Origin: Cochlodiniinecator piscidefendens
GTDB lineage: Bacteria; Pseudomonadota; Alphaproteobacteria; Rhodobacterales; Rhodobacteraceae
Assembly (NCBI RefSeq): GCF_011326755.1
Contig: NZ_JAAOIE010000001.1
Span: 150,344 to 214,343 of the forward strand
Length of the DNA stretch: 64,000 nt
Reading direction: 5' to 3'
Numbering within the stretch: position 1 is the first letter of the stretch; every line of letters starts with the position of its first letter. The translations under genes were made by a program, and so were the position numbers. Of this stretch, positions 7,864 to 16,450 are shown in pieces. Below the pieces are notes generated by a model, which was given only the letters and a program-made list of their open reading frames with translations, made no database searches and had not been told where the DNA came from.

Positions 7864-9078
7864 TTATGCGGCTTCTTCTTCAGGTTGAAAGGCGAGCCAA
7901 ATCAACGCACCGCCTGCCAACACAAGGAAAGGCACCATTGCGAGGTTCACAGACGCCCAACCGGTTTCTACGCTACCACCAGAACAATTCATCAATCCAC
8001 CCGATGCCAAAGACGCAAGCGTCACGCACCCAAACACGATCATATCGTTCATGCCTTGAACGCGGCCACGTTCCTCGACCGTGTGGGCGCTGGTCAGCAT
8101 TGCTGTTGCACCGATAAAGCCAAAATTCCAGCCAACACCCAACAAGATCAAAGCGACATAAAAGTTTTCAAGGGCAACACCGCTTAGCGCGACAACACCA
8201 GCAGCACCAAGGATCATCAAACCACTGGCGACAATCTTCCGCGCTCCAAAGCGGGCGATCAGATGGCCGGTGAAAAACGATGGAATGAACATAGCAAGTA
8301 CGTGACTTGAAACGACATTCGCCGCTGTATCGCGTTCAAACCCGCAACCGACGACGGCCAATGGGGTTGAGGTCATAACGAGGTTCATCAATGCGTATGA
8401 CACCATCGCACAAATGATTGCGACTGCGATACGCGGCGTTTTCAATAACTCCAACCGGCTGCGCCCTTTGGGGGCGTCTGCGGCGGGGGCTTCGGGGGTG
8501 GGGATGTCGAGCAGTAGGAAAAATGCGGAACCTACGATATTTAAAACGATAACAGCGATGTAGGAACCCAAGAACAGCAAAGGAAATACTTCATCCGTTG
8601 CTTTGACCAGCTGGGGGCCGATGATTGCTGAGGCCAATCCGCCGGCCATCACATAAGAAATCGCTTTGGGGCGGAAGTCGTCTGATGCTGTATCTGCGGC
8701 GGCAAAACGGTAAAAACCCTGTGCAGACATATATCCGCCGGTGATAAATGAACCGAGCAAAAAGATGCTAAAGGATTGAATGTAAATCCCATAGGCGCAG
8801 ATGGTCGACCCAATAGCCCCGCATGACGCACCAATAAAGAAACCAACACGCCGTCCTTTGGTTTGCATAATGTTTGCAAGGGGTTGGGCTGCGGTCATTG
8901 AGCCAATCACGATCATCGAAATCGGCAAAGTGGCAAAACAAATATTGCTGGTTAGCGATTGCCCCACCAAACCACCGATGGTGAAAATCAGTGGCATTTG
9001 CGCCCCTAAGATCGCCTGTGCAAACACAAGGATCAGGACGTTACGTTTCGCGCGGTGGTGGAGTTGTGCATCTGTCAT
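7864..9078 (-). CDS. MFS transporter
   Basis: A 404-residue polytopic membrane protein with about 12 hydrophobic segments and a central cytoplasmic loop rich in Pro/Ala (about residues 195-212), the usual MFS layout of six plus six helices. After helix 2 a QTKGRR stretch resembles the MFS signature loop. Substrate unknown; the closest general type is the YbfB/UMF-like permeases of alphaproteobacteria. It is followed by the ASCH gene. Upstream, 139-190 bp from its start, lies a cluster of repeated GTATG/CATAC words that could be its operator. Confidence 0.85.
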   Translation of the reverse strand: MTDAQLHHRAKRNVLILVFAQAILGAQMPLIFTIGGLVGQSLTSNICFATLPISMIVIGSMTAAQPLANIMQTKGRRVGFFIGASCGAIGSTICAYGIYIQSFSIFLLGSFITGGYMSAQGFYRFAAADTASDDFRPKAISYVMAGGLASAIIGPQLVKATDEVFPLLFLGSYIAVIVLNIVGSAFFLLLDIPTPEAPAADAPKGRSRLELLKTPRIAVAIICAMVSYALMNLVMTSTPLAVVGCGFERDTAANVVSSHVLAMFIPSFFTGHLIARFGARKIVASGLMILGAAGVVALSGVALENFYVALILLGVGWNFGFIGATAMLTSAHTVEERGRVQGMNDMIVFGCVTLASLASGGLMNCSGGSVETGWASVNLAMVPFLVLAGGALIWLAFQPEEEAA

Positions 9079-9216
9079 AGCGCAAGGGTTAACCGGGTTT
9101 TACCATTTGGAAAAGCCCTAGATTGTACCCGTTTTGTATGTAGATATTCGTATGCCAGTTTTGTTGGACGTCTTCAGAAATAGGGCTAGAGGCCCTTATT
9201 TCATTGAAAAATGGAC

Positions 9217-9269
9217 GTATGACAACTGTGCACAAAGTGTATGACAAACGTATGTCTCTTGTGCATACG
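9217..9269. repeat. Repeat cluster with CGTATG-N9-CATACG palindrome
   Basis: Two direct copies of GTATGACAA (9217-9225 and 9239-9247, 22-bp pitch) are followed by the inverted repeat CGTATG (9249-9254) and CATACG (9264-9269), separated by 9 nt. A nearly identical palindrome with the same spacer length occurs at 30372-30392. It lies upstream of the MFS gene and downstream of cobB. An operator or a small dispersed element are both possible. Confidence 0.5.
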
Positions 9270-9297
9270 ATTTTCAAAATGCGACTATTTGCGTCTG

Positions 9298-10578
9298 TTA
9301 AGACTGTTTTTCGATCAAATGCGCGAAAGACCCTGCAACCGAACCCTGAATGAGCCCCATGTCGGGCAGGGCGGTGCCTTCGGCATCTGTGGCATGAAAC
9401 AAGGCGCGGCCTTCGGCCTTAAGCGTTGTGGCGTAGTGAAATTCATGGGCGTTATAGGCCCCTTGAAACGGGCCTTCGGTTGCCGAGAGGTGACGATACC
9501 CGAGATGCAGTTTCCGTTTGGCAAAACTGGTTTCAAGCGCCAGCAGGCCAAGCATTGCGTGGCGGTGGCCGTCTTTATCAATGATGCCATCGCCCAATGT
9601 CATGTAGCCACCACATTCACCGTAGATTTGAACGCTGTTTTTTGCAGCACGACGCATAGAGGACATAAAGGTTTGCGCCGCAGATAGTCGTCCGGCGTGC
9701 AGTTCTGGATAGCCGCCGGGCAGATAGATGAAATCGGCGTCTGGTACAGCGTCGTCATGCAGTGGCGAGAAAAAAGAAATCTCAGCCCCAGCGGCACGCC
9801 AGTCGGCTGATAGATGCGGATAGGCAAAGGCAAACGCGCGGTCCTGCGCAATTGCGATGCGTTGGGCCGGTGGGTTTGGCGCCGCGACGGTTGGGGCCTG
9901 CCCGATGGAAGCAGCCTGTGCCACGAGGGCCTCTAAATCAATTGCGTCAGAGATCAATTCACCTGCGCGCGATAAAAACGCATCAAGGTCTGGACGTTCT
10001 TCGGCCTGAACCAACCCCAAGTGGCGTGAAGGCTGCACCAAATCATATTGACGGTACAACGCGCCAAGAATGGGAATATCGAATGGGCCCAGCGCAGTGC
10101 GCAGCATTTTTTCATGCCTTGGACTGCCGACATTATTCAGAATGATGCCTTTGATCTGAACATCTGGATCATGCGCGGCAAATCCCGCCACCAAAGGGGC
10201 TATGGATTGCGCGGTTTTTGCGGCGTCAACGACCAGCACGACAGGCAGTGACAATTGACGCGCCAGATCGGCACAGGCCCCACGACCCACCGGCGGCGCA
10301 CCATCAAACAGGCCCATCGCGCCCTCAATGATCAACAGGCCTTCGCCGTTGACCAGCGATGCGATGCGTTCAGGCGACATCGCCCAAGCATCCAAGTTCA
10401 GGCAGGTTTCACCACAGGCCGCTTCGTGAAAGCGTGGGTCAATATAGTCCGGGCCGGATTTTGCACCGCGCACCGAATGCCCCCGATCGCGCAATGCGCG
10501 CAGAAGACCCAATGTCACTGTGGTTTTCCCTGAGCCAGAGCCGGGGGCCGCGATAATCAGGCCCCGGTTCATGCTCAT
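9298..10578 (-). CDS. cobB: Cobyrinate / hydrogenobyrinate a,c-diamide synthase
   Basis: A 426-residue glutamine-dependent amidotransferase. The N-terminal DTB-synthetase-like domain has the P-loop PGSGSGKTT (12-20) and KSGPDYIDP; the C-terminal class-I glutaminase-like domain has the nucleophile Cys in YGECGGYM and a His in HLGYRHL. It amidates the a and c side chains of (hydrogeno)byrinate using ATP and glutamine, mid-way in B12 synthesis. It overlaps cobA by 4 nt (ATGA). An ATG two codons later (10572) is an alternative start. Whether the natural substrate is the cobalt-free or cobalt-containing ring depends on the pathway; the partners in view are mixed (see CbiD). Confidence 0.93.
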   Translation of the reverse strand: MSMNRGLIIAAPGSGSGKTTVTLGLLRALRDRGHSVRGAKSGPDYIDPRFHEAACGETCLNLDAWAMSPERIASLVNGEGLLIIEGAMGLFDGAPPVGRGACADLARQLSLPVVLVVDAAKTAQSIAPLVAGFAAHDPDVQIKGIILNNVGSPRHEKMLRTALGPFDIPILGALYRQYDLVQPSRHLGLVQAEERPDLDAFLSRAGELISDAIDLEALVAQAASIGQAPTVAAPNPPAQRIAIAQDRAFAFAYPHLSADWRAAGAEISFFSPLHDDAVPDADFIYLPGGYPELHAGRLSAAQTFMSSMRRAAKNSVQIYGECGGYMTLGDGIIDKDGHRHAMLGLLALETSFAKRKLHLGYRHLSATEGPFQGAYNAHEFHYATTLKAEGRALFHATDAEGTALPDMGLIQGSVAGSFAHLIEKQS

Positions 10579-11438
10579 GCGCTTTCGGCGGGGCGGCCCC
10601 GGCCAAGCGGATCAAGGTGGCGGGGTTCTTTGCCCTCGGCCAATGCCTGCCAATCCAGCGCCTGACGCATGAGGACAGAACGGCCTACGCAAATGATGCA
10701 GGGTGGTTGCATGCCATGTTTTGCGACATCGTCAACAACTGTCCCGAGGGTGGTTTCCAACACGCGCTGGTTTTCGGTTGTCGCCTCGGCCACGACCGCA
10801 ACAGGTTCATCTGCACCACGCCCAGCACCCATAAGATCAGAGGCAATACGCGCAATGTGCTTCATGCCCATATAAATCACGATGACTTGGGACCCTTTGG
10901 CAATGGCACCCCAATCCAGCGACGACGGAGTTTCGCCGGATTGATCATGACCGGTCACAAAGGTTACGGATTGATTGACGTCGCGATGCGTTACGGGAAT
11001 GCCAGCGTAGGCCAGTCCACCGATCCCGGCAGAGATACCTGGGATAATACGGAAGGGCACACCGTGTTGCACGAGTGTTTGTGCCTCTTCGCCGCCACGT
11101 CCAAAGACAAACGGATCACCGCCCTTAAGGCGCAACACGCGTTTGCCTTCGCGGGCAAGATCGACAAGGCGCAGGGAAATATCGCGTTGCTTGGCTGAGG
11201 GTTTACCACCGCGTTTGCCAGCGTAGATTACTTCGGCGTCGGGATGGACCCAATCCATGATGGATTGTTGGACCAGGGCATCAAACACAACGACATCGGC
11301 CTGACGCAATGCGTTCAGCGCATGGAGGGTCAGCAGGCCGGCATCACCGGGGCCTGCGCCACAGAGCCACACCCAACCCTTTTCCAAAGTTGGCCAATTG
11401 CCCTTAGCGAGCGGCGGAAGATCATAAGACTCAGTCAT
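10575..11438 (-). CDS. cobA: Uroporphyrinogen-III C-methyltransferase
   Basis: A 287-residue SUMT that methylates uroporphyrinogen III at C2 and C7 to precorrin-2, the first committed step towards B12 and siroheme. Visible motifs are CGAGPGDAGLLT (about residues 26-37), RLKGGDPFVFGRGGEE and GIPVTHRD. I start at 11438 because TAAGGA lies 4 nt upstream and MTESYDLPP is a normal N-terminus. The open frame runs back to 11741, but that extension is the antisense shadow of cbiD. It lacks the CysG oxidase/ferrochelatase part, as in other CobA proteins. It is divergent from cbiD with 97 bp between. Confidence 0.95.
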   Translation of the reverse strand: MTESYDLPPLAKGNWPTLEKGWVWLCGAGPGDAGLLTLHALNALRQADVVVFDALVQQSIMDWVHPDAEVIYAGKRGGKPSAKQRDISLRLVDLAREGKRVLRLKGGDPFVFGRGGEEAQTLVQHGVPFRIIPGISAGIGGLAYAGIPVTHRDVNQSVTFVTGHDQSGETPSSLDWGAIAKGSQVIVIYMGMKHIARIASDLMGAGRGADEPVAVVAEATTENQRVLETTLGTVVDDVAKHGMQPPCIICVGRSVLMRQALDWQALAEGKEPRHLDPLGRGRPAESA

Positions 11439-11535
11439 GGGGTCCTTATGCACCCAAAATATTCCCGGCAACAAGACAGAGGCGACGTCGAATGACGGAT
11501 TGGCGGCAAGAATTTCTGCGCCTATAGTCCGCCAC

Positions 11536-12603
11536 ATGGAAAAGAAACCGATTTCAGAATTGCGGCGCGGCTGGACCACCGGTGCTTGTGCGACCGCAGC
11601 GACCAAAGCAGCGCTTAAGGCGCTGTGGGGCGAAGGCTTTGCCGATAAGGTGCGCCTGACGCTGCCGCGCGGTGAACGGCCGGAGTTTGACGTTGTGGAA
11701 ACGGCGATGGGCGATGGCTGGGCTGAGGCTGGAATCGTCAAAGACGCGGGGGATGATCCTGATGTGACACATCAAGCGTTGATCAAGGCGCGTGTGCGTG
11801 TTGTTCCGGGTGGTGTAACATTCAAGGCCGGGCAGGGCGTTGGGATGGTCACCCGCCCCGGCTTGCCAATTGCGGTGGGTGAACCAGCGATCAACCCTGT
11901 CCCGCGCCAAATGATGACACAGGTGGTTGAAGAAGTGGCCGCGCGGTTGGGCCATGCGCCGAATGTCGAAATCACGGTGATCATCCCTAAGGGGGAAGAA
12001 CTGGCGTTGAAGACGTGGAATCCCCGGCTTGGTATTTTGGGCGGGCTCTCTGTTTTGGGTACAACAGGCGTTGTACGCCCGTTTAGCTGTGCAGCTTGGA
12101 TCGCGTCGATACATCGTGGCGTTGATGTTGCCCGCGCTGAGGGCATGGGGCATGTGTCTGGTTGCACCGGGGCCACCAGCGAAAAGGTGGTTCAATCGTT
12201 ATACGGGCTTCCGGATCATGCGATGTTGGATATGGGCGATTTTTCGGGCGGGTTACTGAAATATCTGCGTAAGCACCCCGTGCCCCATGTCACAATTGGC
12301 GGTGGCATTGGAAAACTAACCAAATTAGCCCAAGGCGCAGTGGATCTGCATTCTGGACGGTCGCAAGTTGATTTTTCTGTTTTATCTGAATGGTCTGAAG
12401 CAGCGGGTTTACCTGTTGTGCGCGATGCAAACACTGCGTTACAGGCTTATGAAATTGCAGGAAAACCATTGGCTGAAATTATTGCGCGACGCGCCCACCA
12501 ACGGGTCTTAGATCAATTGAAAGAAGCACCCGTGTCGGCTGACGTTGTTATTATCGATCGCAAAGGGACAATCCTAGCACGGGCAGGAGACACGCCTACA
12601 TGA
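11536..12603 (+). CDS. cbiD: Cobalt-precorrin-5B (C1)-methyltransferase
   Basis: A 355-residue CbiD with the N-terminal RRGWTTGACATAA signature and the central STGAT-like/GCTGATSEK region. It installs the C1 methyl group of the corrin ring, a step done by the unrelated CobF in the classical aerobic pathway. The start at 11536 is preferred: the frame upstream is the divergent promoter, and MEKKPISELRRG matches the family N-terminus. It overlaps cobK by 4 nt. Its presence beside CobA/CobB-type genes suggests a CbiD-for-CobF replacement. Confidence 0.92.
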   Translation: MEKKPISELRRGWTTGACATAATKAALKALWGEGFADKVRLTLPRGERPEFDVVETAMGDGWAEAGIVKDAGDDPDVTHQALIKARVRVVPGGVTFKAGQGVGMVTRPGLPIAVGEPAINPVPRQMMTQVVEEVAARLGHAPNVEITVIIPKGEELALKTWNPRLGILGGLSVLGTTGVVRPFSCAAWIASIHRGVDVARAEGMGHVSGCTGATSEKVVQSLYGLPDHAMLDMGDFSGGLLKYLRKHPVPHVTIGGGIGKLTKLAQGAVDLHSGRSQVDFSVLSEWSEAAGLPVVRDANTALQAYEIAGKPLAEIIARRAHQRVLDQLKEAPVSADVVIIDRKGTILARAGDTPT

Positions 12604-13334
12604 AAGTATTGCTTTTGGCAGGCACCACACAGGCCCGTAGTTTGGCAAAAATGCTGTCAGAGGTCGAAGACCTAGAGGCGCTGGCTTCGCTTGCTGGCGC
12701 AACACGCGATCCAAATGCACTAGTCGTGCCGATGCGCAGCGGCGGATTCGGTGGTTCCGACGGGTTTCGCGGGTTTCTAGATGACTTCAAACCCGATGTC
12801 GTTGTGGATGCTACGCATCCTTTTGCGGCCTATATCAGTCAACGCACCTATGATATTTGCCTCAGTCGTTCGATCCCATATCTGCAAATCCTAAGATCAG
12901 GCTGGACAGCCGGCCCAAAGGATCATTGGCATATGATCGGACATGAATCGGATTGTGAAAAACTGATCCCTATTGGTGCAACCGTATTTTTGGCCACAGG
13001 TCGGCAGACCTTGATGCAGTTTTCGGGGCTAACCGACCGGAAAATCATCTGTCGCCAGATTGATCCACCTGACACAGAGTTTCCGTTTGAGGGTGGTTCT
13101 TTCCTTGTGGGACGTCCACCGTTTTCAGTTGAAGATGAACGCGCGTTATTTCAGCGGTTAAATGTGGATTGGTTGGTCGTCAAAAATGCAGGCGGCAAGG
13201 CGAGCCGCACCAAATTAGATGCAGCGCGTGAACTTGGTATTCAGGTGGCAATGATCAAACGCCCCAAGCCACCCGCCGGTGATAAGGTTGATAGTGCCGA
13301 AGCGGCCTTTGAATGGATCATGACGCACAAATGA
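12600..13334 (+). CDS. cobK: Precorrin-6A / cobalt-precorrin-6A reductase
   Basis: A 244-residue NAD(P)H-dependent reductase of the CobK/CbiJ family. The N-terminus MKVLLLAGTTQARSLAKML is the nucleotide-binding strand-loop, and DATHPFAAYIS, ATGRQTLMQF and VVKNAGG are family motifs. It reduces the macrocycle right after C1 methylation, matching its position after cbiD with an ATGA overlap. The downstream DNA glycosylase also overlaps by 4 nt, so two unrelated genes ride in the same transcript. A normal full-length protein. Confidence 0.93.
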   Translation: MKVLLLAGTTQARSLAKMLSEVEDLEALASLAGATRDPNALVVPMRSGGFGGSDGFRGFLDDFKPDVVVDATHPFAAYISQRTYDICLSRSIPYLQILRSGWTAGPKDHWHMIGHESDCEKLIPIGATVFLATGRQTLMQFSGLTDRKIICRQIDPPDTEFPFEGGSFLVGRPPFSVEDERALFQRLNVDWLVVKNAGGKASRTKLDAARELGIQVAMIKRPKPPAGDKVDSAEAAFEWIMTHK

Positions 13335-13960
13335 ACGAACGGATAATCACATCTGACGCTTGTGTGGCCGAGGGCGCAGCAGCTTTGGCTCAAATGGAGC
13401 CGCGTTTTGCTTGGGCACTTGATCAAATGGGACCGTTGCCGTTGCGTTTGCGTGGCGACGGATTTCCCGCATTGCTGAGTGCAATTGTTGGCCAACAGAT
13501 TTCGACATCAGCAGCGGCGGCCATATGGTCATGGCTAGAGACAGCCAAGTTGACCGGCCCGCGCAAGGCCAAATGGGCCAGTGACGATGACCTGCGCGCA
13601 TGTGGGCTATCCACCCCAAAAATTCGATACGTGCGCGCGCTAAGTGACGCAAAAATAAATTACAAAGCGTTGCGCGATATGCCAACAGAGGATGTTTTGA
13701 AAACGCTGGTGGCGGTGCCGGGTATCGGGCCTTGGACCGCTGAGATTTACGTCATGTTTTCGCTTGGGCGGGCAGATGTGTTTCCGCCAGGAGATTTAGC
13801 GTTGCAAGAAGCGGCACGCATATTATTTGATCTCCCGGAACGGCCCAAAGAACGCGCATTTCGCGAAATGTCGCTGGCGTGGGCCCCCTGGAGATCAGTT
13901 GCAGCACGCATATTATGGGCCTACTACCGTGTGGCCAAAGACCGGGAAGGAATAAGATGA
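13331..13960 (+). CDS. DNA-3-methyladenine glycosylase II (AlkA-type HhH-GPD)
   Basis: A 209-residue base-excision glycosylase. It has the helix-hairpin-helix VPGIGPWTAEIYVM and the catalytic Asp in the following VFPPGDLALQ segment. An AIVGQQIS helix, typical of AlkA/HhH-GPD proteins, lies near residue 54. It removes alkylated purines from DNA. It lacks the N-terminal beta domain of E. coli AlkA, so it is the short form common in alphaproteobacteria. The start at 13331 overlaps the cobK stop (ATGA), rather than the upstream in-frame ATG at 13313 inside cobK. Confidence 0.9.
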   Translation: MNERIITSDACVAEGAAALAQMEPRFAWALDQMGPLPLRLRGDGFPALLSAIVGQQISTSAAAAIWSWLETAKLTGPRKAKWASDDDLRACGLSTPKIRYVRALSDAKINYKALRDMPTEDVLKTLVAVPGIGPWTAEIYVMFSLGRADVFPPGDLALQEAARILFDLPERPKERAFREMSLAWAPWRSVAARILWAYYRVAKDREGIR

Positions 13961-14622
13961 CAAACGAACTCACGAACCATCGACGCGCCGCCGCTTCGGG
14001 AACAACCAAAAGCGTGGTGGTGTTTTTACACGGGTATGGTGCCGATGGGGCAGATTTATTGGGGCTCGCTGATCCTTTGTCACCGCATATGCCCGACACC
14101 GTATTTTTGGCTCCGGATGCGCCGCAACCCTGTTCAGGTGCACCGATGGGCCGGCAGTGGTTTCCGATCCCTTGGATCGATGGTTCAAGCGAAGAAGAGT
14201 CGATGAATGGCCTTGAAAACGCGATGGATGATCTGAACGCATATCTGGATAAAGTGATCGAAGATGAAGGCGTAAGCGCTGATAATATAGTAATTTTTGG
14301 GTTTTCTCAGGGCACTATGACCGCGCTGCATGTTATCCCACGTCGCGCAGATAGCTTTGCCGGGATTGTTGCGTTTTCAGGCCGGTTGCTAGAGCCAGAA
14401 TATTTGGCAAAAGAAGCCGTTTCCAAACCTCCGGTTCTGTTGGTGCATGGGGATCAGGATGATGTGGTTCCGCCGCAATCTCTGAACGAGGCAGCCGAAG
14501 CATTGGGCGCCGCTGAGTTTGATGTGTATTCGCATATCATGCGCGGAACGGGCCACGGTATTGCGCCCGATGGATTAAGCGTTGCGCTGACCTTTATGCG
14601 CCAACAGCTGCGCATTTCTTAA
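13957..14622 (+). CDS. Carboxylesterase/phospholipase family alpha/beta hydrolase
   Basis: A 221-residue single-domain hydrolase of the acyl-protein-thioesterase/carboxylesterase group. The nucleophile elbow is GFSQG (about residues 112-116), the acid is in GDQDDVVP, and the His is in GTGHGI. The oxyanion strand is FLHGYGADG. No signal peptide, so cytoplasmic. The start at 13957 has GAAGGA upstream and overlaps the glycosylase stop by 4 nt; the longer frame is the antisense region of that gene. The last gene of the cbiD-cobK run, closed by a strong terminator. Its link to the neighbours is only transcriptional as far as can be seen. Confidence 0.9.
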   Translation: MTNELTNHRRAAASGTTKSVVVFLHGYGADGADLLGLADPLSPHMPDTVFLAPDAPQPCSGAPMGRQWFPIPWIDGSSEEESMNGLENAMDDLNAYLDKVIEDEGVSADNIVIFGFSQGTMTALHVIPRRADSFAGIVAFSGRLLEPEYLAKEAVSKPPVLLVHGDQDDVVPPQSLNEAAEALGAAEFDVYSHIMRGTGHGIAPDGLSVALTFMRQQLRIS

Positions 14623-14645
14623 TCACCTTTTTTGAAACGGTTTAT

Positions 14646-14673
14646 AAAGAGCGCGGCACTTGCTGCGCTCTTT
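14646..14673 (+). terminator. Intrinsic terminator after the cbiD-cobK-glycosylase-esterase run
   Basis: A 12-bp stem with one G-T pair (14646-14657 with 14662-14673), 4-nt loop, followed by TTTTGTTATTTT. Textbook rho-independent terminator on the plus strand. Confidence 0.88.
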
Positions 14674-14855
14674 TGTTATTTTCGTCATGAAAATGTGATG
14701 CAAATCCCCCATGAATTACCTGCCCGCTACAAAATGCAGGGGTTGTCAGGTGAAAATCACCAGATATAGTTAAAGTACTGGAGGGGCGGGTCGTCCCGCC
14801 CCGGTGATCTGGGATGTTATTCGAGATCAAGCAGGGAGCGGATGGAGTGTTACCA

Positions 14856-15440
14856 ATGGATGGCGATTTCAGAACAGAGTTTACAAGAGAGCCCGCGCGC
14901 CTAAAGCAGCACCCGGCTTTGGTTTTGAACGCGGATTATCGCCCGTTGTCCTATTACCCACTTTCATTATGGCCTTGGCAAGAAGCCATAAAGGCGGCCT
15001 ATTTGGATCGTGTGGATATTATCGCGGAATATGATTGTACCGTACGATCCCCCAGTGTTGAAATCCGGGTTCCTTCGGTTGTCGTGCTAAAAGATTACAT
15101 CAAACCCAAACGCCGTATTGCTTTTACCCGGTTTAACTTATTTCTACGCGACGAATTTCAATGCCAATATTGCGGATCAAAAGGGGATCTCACCTTTGAT
15201 CATGTGGTTCCGCGGGCGGCAGGTGGGCGTACAAGCTGGGAAAATGTTGTCGCAGCATGTTCGCCATGTAATCTGCGCAAAGGGTCAAAATCATTGCGCA
15301 ACGCACGCATGTCTTTGGCCAAAATTCCGCGTCAGCCCGGATCGGATGAACTGCGTAACATGGGCCGTAAATTTCCACCAAATTTCCTGCATGAAAGTTG
15401 GATGGACTTTTTGTATTGGGACACAGAGCTTGATGCTTGA
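14856..15440 (+). CDS. HNH endonuclease family protein
   Basis: A 194-residue protein. An N-terminal part (about 1-95) has the conserved PALVLNADYRPLSYYPLS stretch, and the C-terminal HNH/zinc module has CQYCG, DHVVPRAAGG, the ENVVAAC strand and a second Cys pair (C-x2-C). This stand-alone HNH family is nearly universal in alphaproteobacteria and has no phage or restriction context here, so a housekeeping role is more likely than defence. The start at 14856 is chosen for GGAG 8 nt upstream and the family N-terminus MDGDFRTEF. An in-frame ATG at 14814 is the alternative. Substrate unknown. Confidence 0.85.
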   Translation: MDGDFRTEFTREPARLKQHPALVLNADYRPLSYYPLSLWPWQEAIKAAYLDRVDIIAEYDCTVRSPSVEIRVPSVVVLKDYIKPKRRIAFTRFNLFLRDEFQCQYCGSKGDLTFDHVVPRAAGGRTSWENVVAACSPCNLRKGSKSLRNARMSLAKIPRQPGSDELRNMGRKFPPNFLHESWMDFLYWDTELDA

Positions 15441-15489
15441 CCTTGGTTGCTAAGATGCCTCAAATGGCAAAGCTTTTTGAGGTAAGAAT

Positions 15490-16314
15490 ATGACCAAGCA
15501 CAACGGAACCAATGATGTCGCCCTGATGGGGATTCCGCTTGATACGCATTCCAGTTACTTACAAGGCCCTGCATTTGGTCCTGCGCGTATTCGCGAAGCG
15601 CTGATCAATGGCGCCGCGAATTTAACTGCTGAAGACGGTACAGATTTAGGAACTGAAACGCGCTGGAAAGACAGCGGTGATCTGGAGGTTTTTGAAATGC
15701 GTGGTGCGGCCGCGATTGATAAAATCTACGAAGGTACCAAAGAACGGTTGGACAATGGGTTGCGTTTACTTTCGCTGGGTGGGGACCATTCTGTCGCCAA
15801 CCCGGTAATACAGGCCCACGCCGACCATTATGAAGGTCTAAATGTACTGCACATTGATGCGCACCCCGACCTTTATGACACCCAAGATATTGGTCATTTC
15901 GGGCATGGTTGCCCGTTTGCACGGCTGATGGAAACCGGAAAAGTTAAACGGCTGGTGCAAGTCGGAATTCGGACTTTAAACAAACATCAGCGCGAACAGG
16001 CTGAACGCTTTGGGGTAGAGATTACTGATATGCGCAGCTGGCACAGTGATTGGACCGTTAAATTTGATGGTCCGGTCTATATGTCATTGGACCTAGACGC
16101 GCTTGATCCTGCGTTTGCACCGGGGGTTTCACATTTTGAACCTGGCGGATTATCAACACGTGAAGTGTTGGGGTTGATCAATCGGTTCGAAGGGCGTTTG
16201 ATTGGTGCGGATATTGTTGAATTAAACCCTCATCGCGATCCTTATGGTATGACGGCAATGGTCGCGGCAAAATTTGTAAAAGACATTGCCGCCCGTTTGC
16301 TGCGTACCGCCTAA
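15490..16314 (+). CDS. Agmatinase/arginase-family ureohydrolase
   Basis: A 274-residue binuclear-Mn hydrolase. The metal-ligand motifs are all present: GGDHS, HIDAHPD and SLDLDALDPAFAPG. The family removes urea from agmatine, arginine, guanidinobutyrate or similar guanidino compounds; the short form with GPAFGPARIRE points to the bacterial agmatinase (SpeB) side, but substrate cannot be decided by eye. It follows the HNH gene by 49 nt on the same strand and is about 136 nt before zwf, from which it is separated by regulatory palindromes. Confidence 0.85.
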   Translation: MTKHNGTNDVALMGIPLDTHSSYLQGPAFGPARIREALINGAANLTAEDGTDLGTETRWKDSGDLEVFEMRGAAAIDKIYEGTKERLDNGLRLLSLGGDHSVANPVIQAHADHYEGLNVLHIDAHPDLYDTQDIGHFGHGCPFARLMETGKVKRLVQVGIRTLNKHQREQAERFGVEITDMRSWHSDWTVKFDGPVYMSLDLDALDPAFAPGVSHFEPGGLSTREVLGLINRFEGRLIGADIVELNPHRDPYGMTAMVAAKFVKDIAARLLRTA

Positions 16315-16376
16315 AATTCAGTAAAAAACAGTCTTGCGTTGAGCTTTGTTCGCGGGATGCTAGACTTGCGCTTAAA

Positions 16377-16394
16377 CTCAGGATATGACCTGAG
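16377..16394. promoter_or_regulatory. Inverted repeat CTCAGG-N6-CCTGAG upstream of zwf
   Basis: Perfect 6-bp arms (16377-16382 and 16389-16394) separated by 6 nt, 56 bp before the zwf start. It lies 10 bp from a second palindrome. Could be an operator or part of the promoter; no matching regulator gene is adjacent. Confidence 0.4.
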
Positions 16395-16403
16395 ACAATA
16401 GAA

Positions 16404-16419
16404 ATGTTACCGCTAACAT
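16404..16419. promoter_or_regulatory. LacI-family-type operator before zwf-pgl-pgi
   Basis: Perfect palindrome ATGTTA-CCGC-TAACAT, 31 bp upstream of the zwf ATG. The TGTTA-N4-TAACA pattern with a central CG is characteristic of LacI-family operators such as GntR-type sites. In Rhodobacter sphaeroides the LacI-family regulator CceR controls Entner-Doudoroff genes including zwf, so a CceR-like repressor is a natural candidate; that is inference. Confidence 0.55.
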
Positions 16420-16450
16420 AAATTATTTGGCGGAATTACAGGGGGCCAAA

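Noticed and set aside
11439-11741. N-terminal extension of the cobA frame
   Set aside because: It is the antisense of cbiD and lacks a ribosome site; TAAGGA precedes the ATG at 11438.
14856-15440. HNH protein as part of a defence or restriction system
   Set aside because: No methylase, phage or mobile gene nearby; the family is a common stand-alone housekeeping type.
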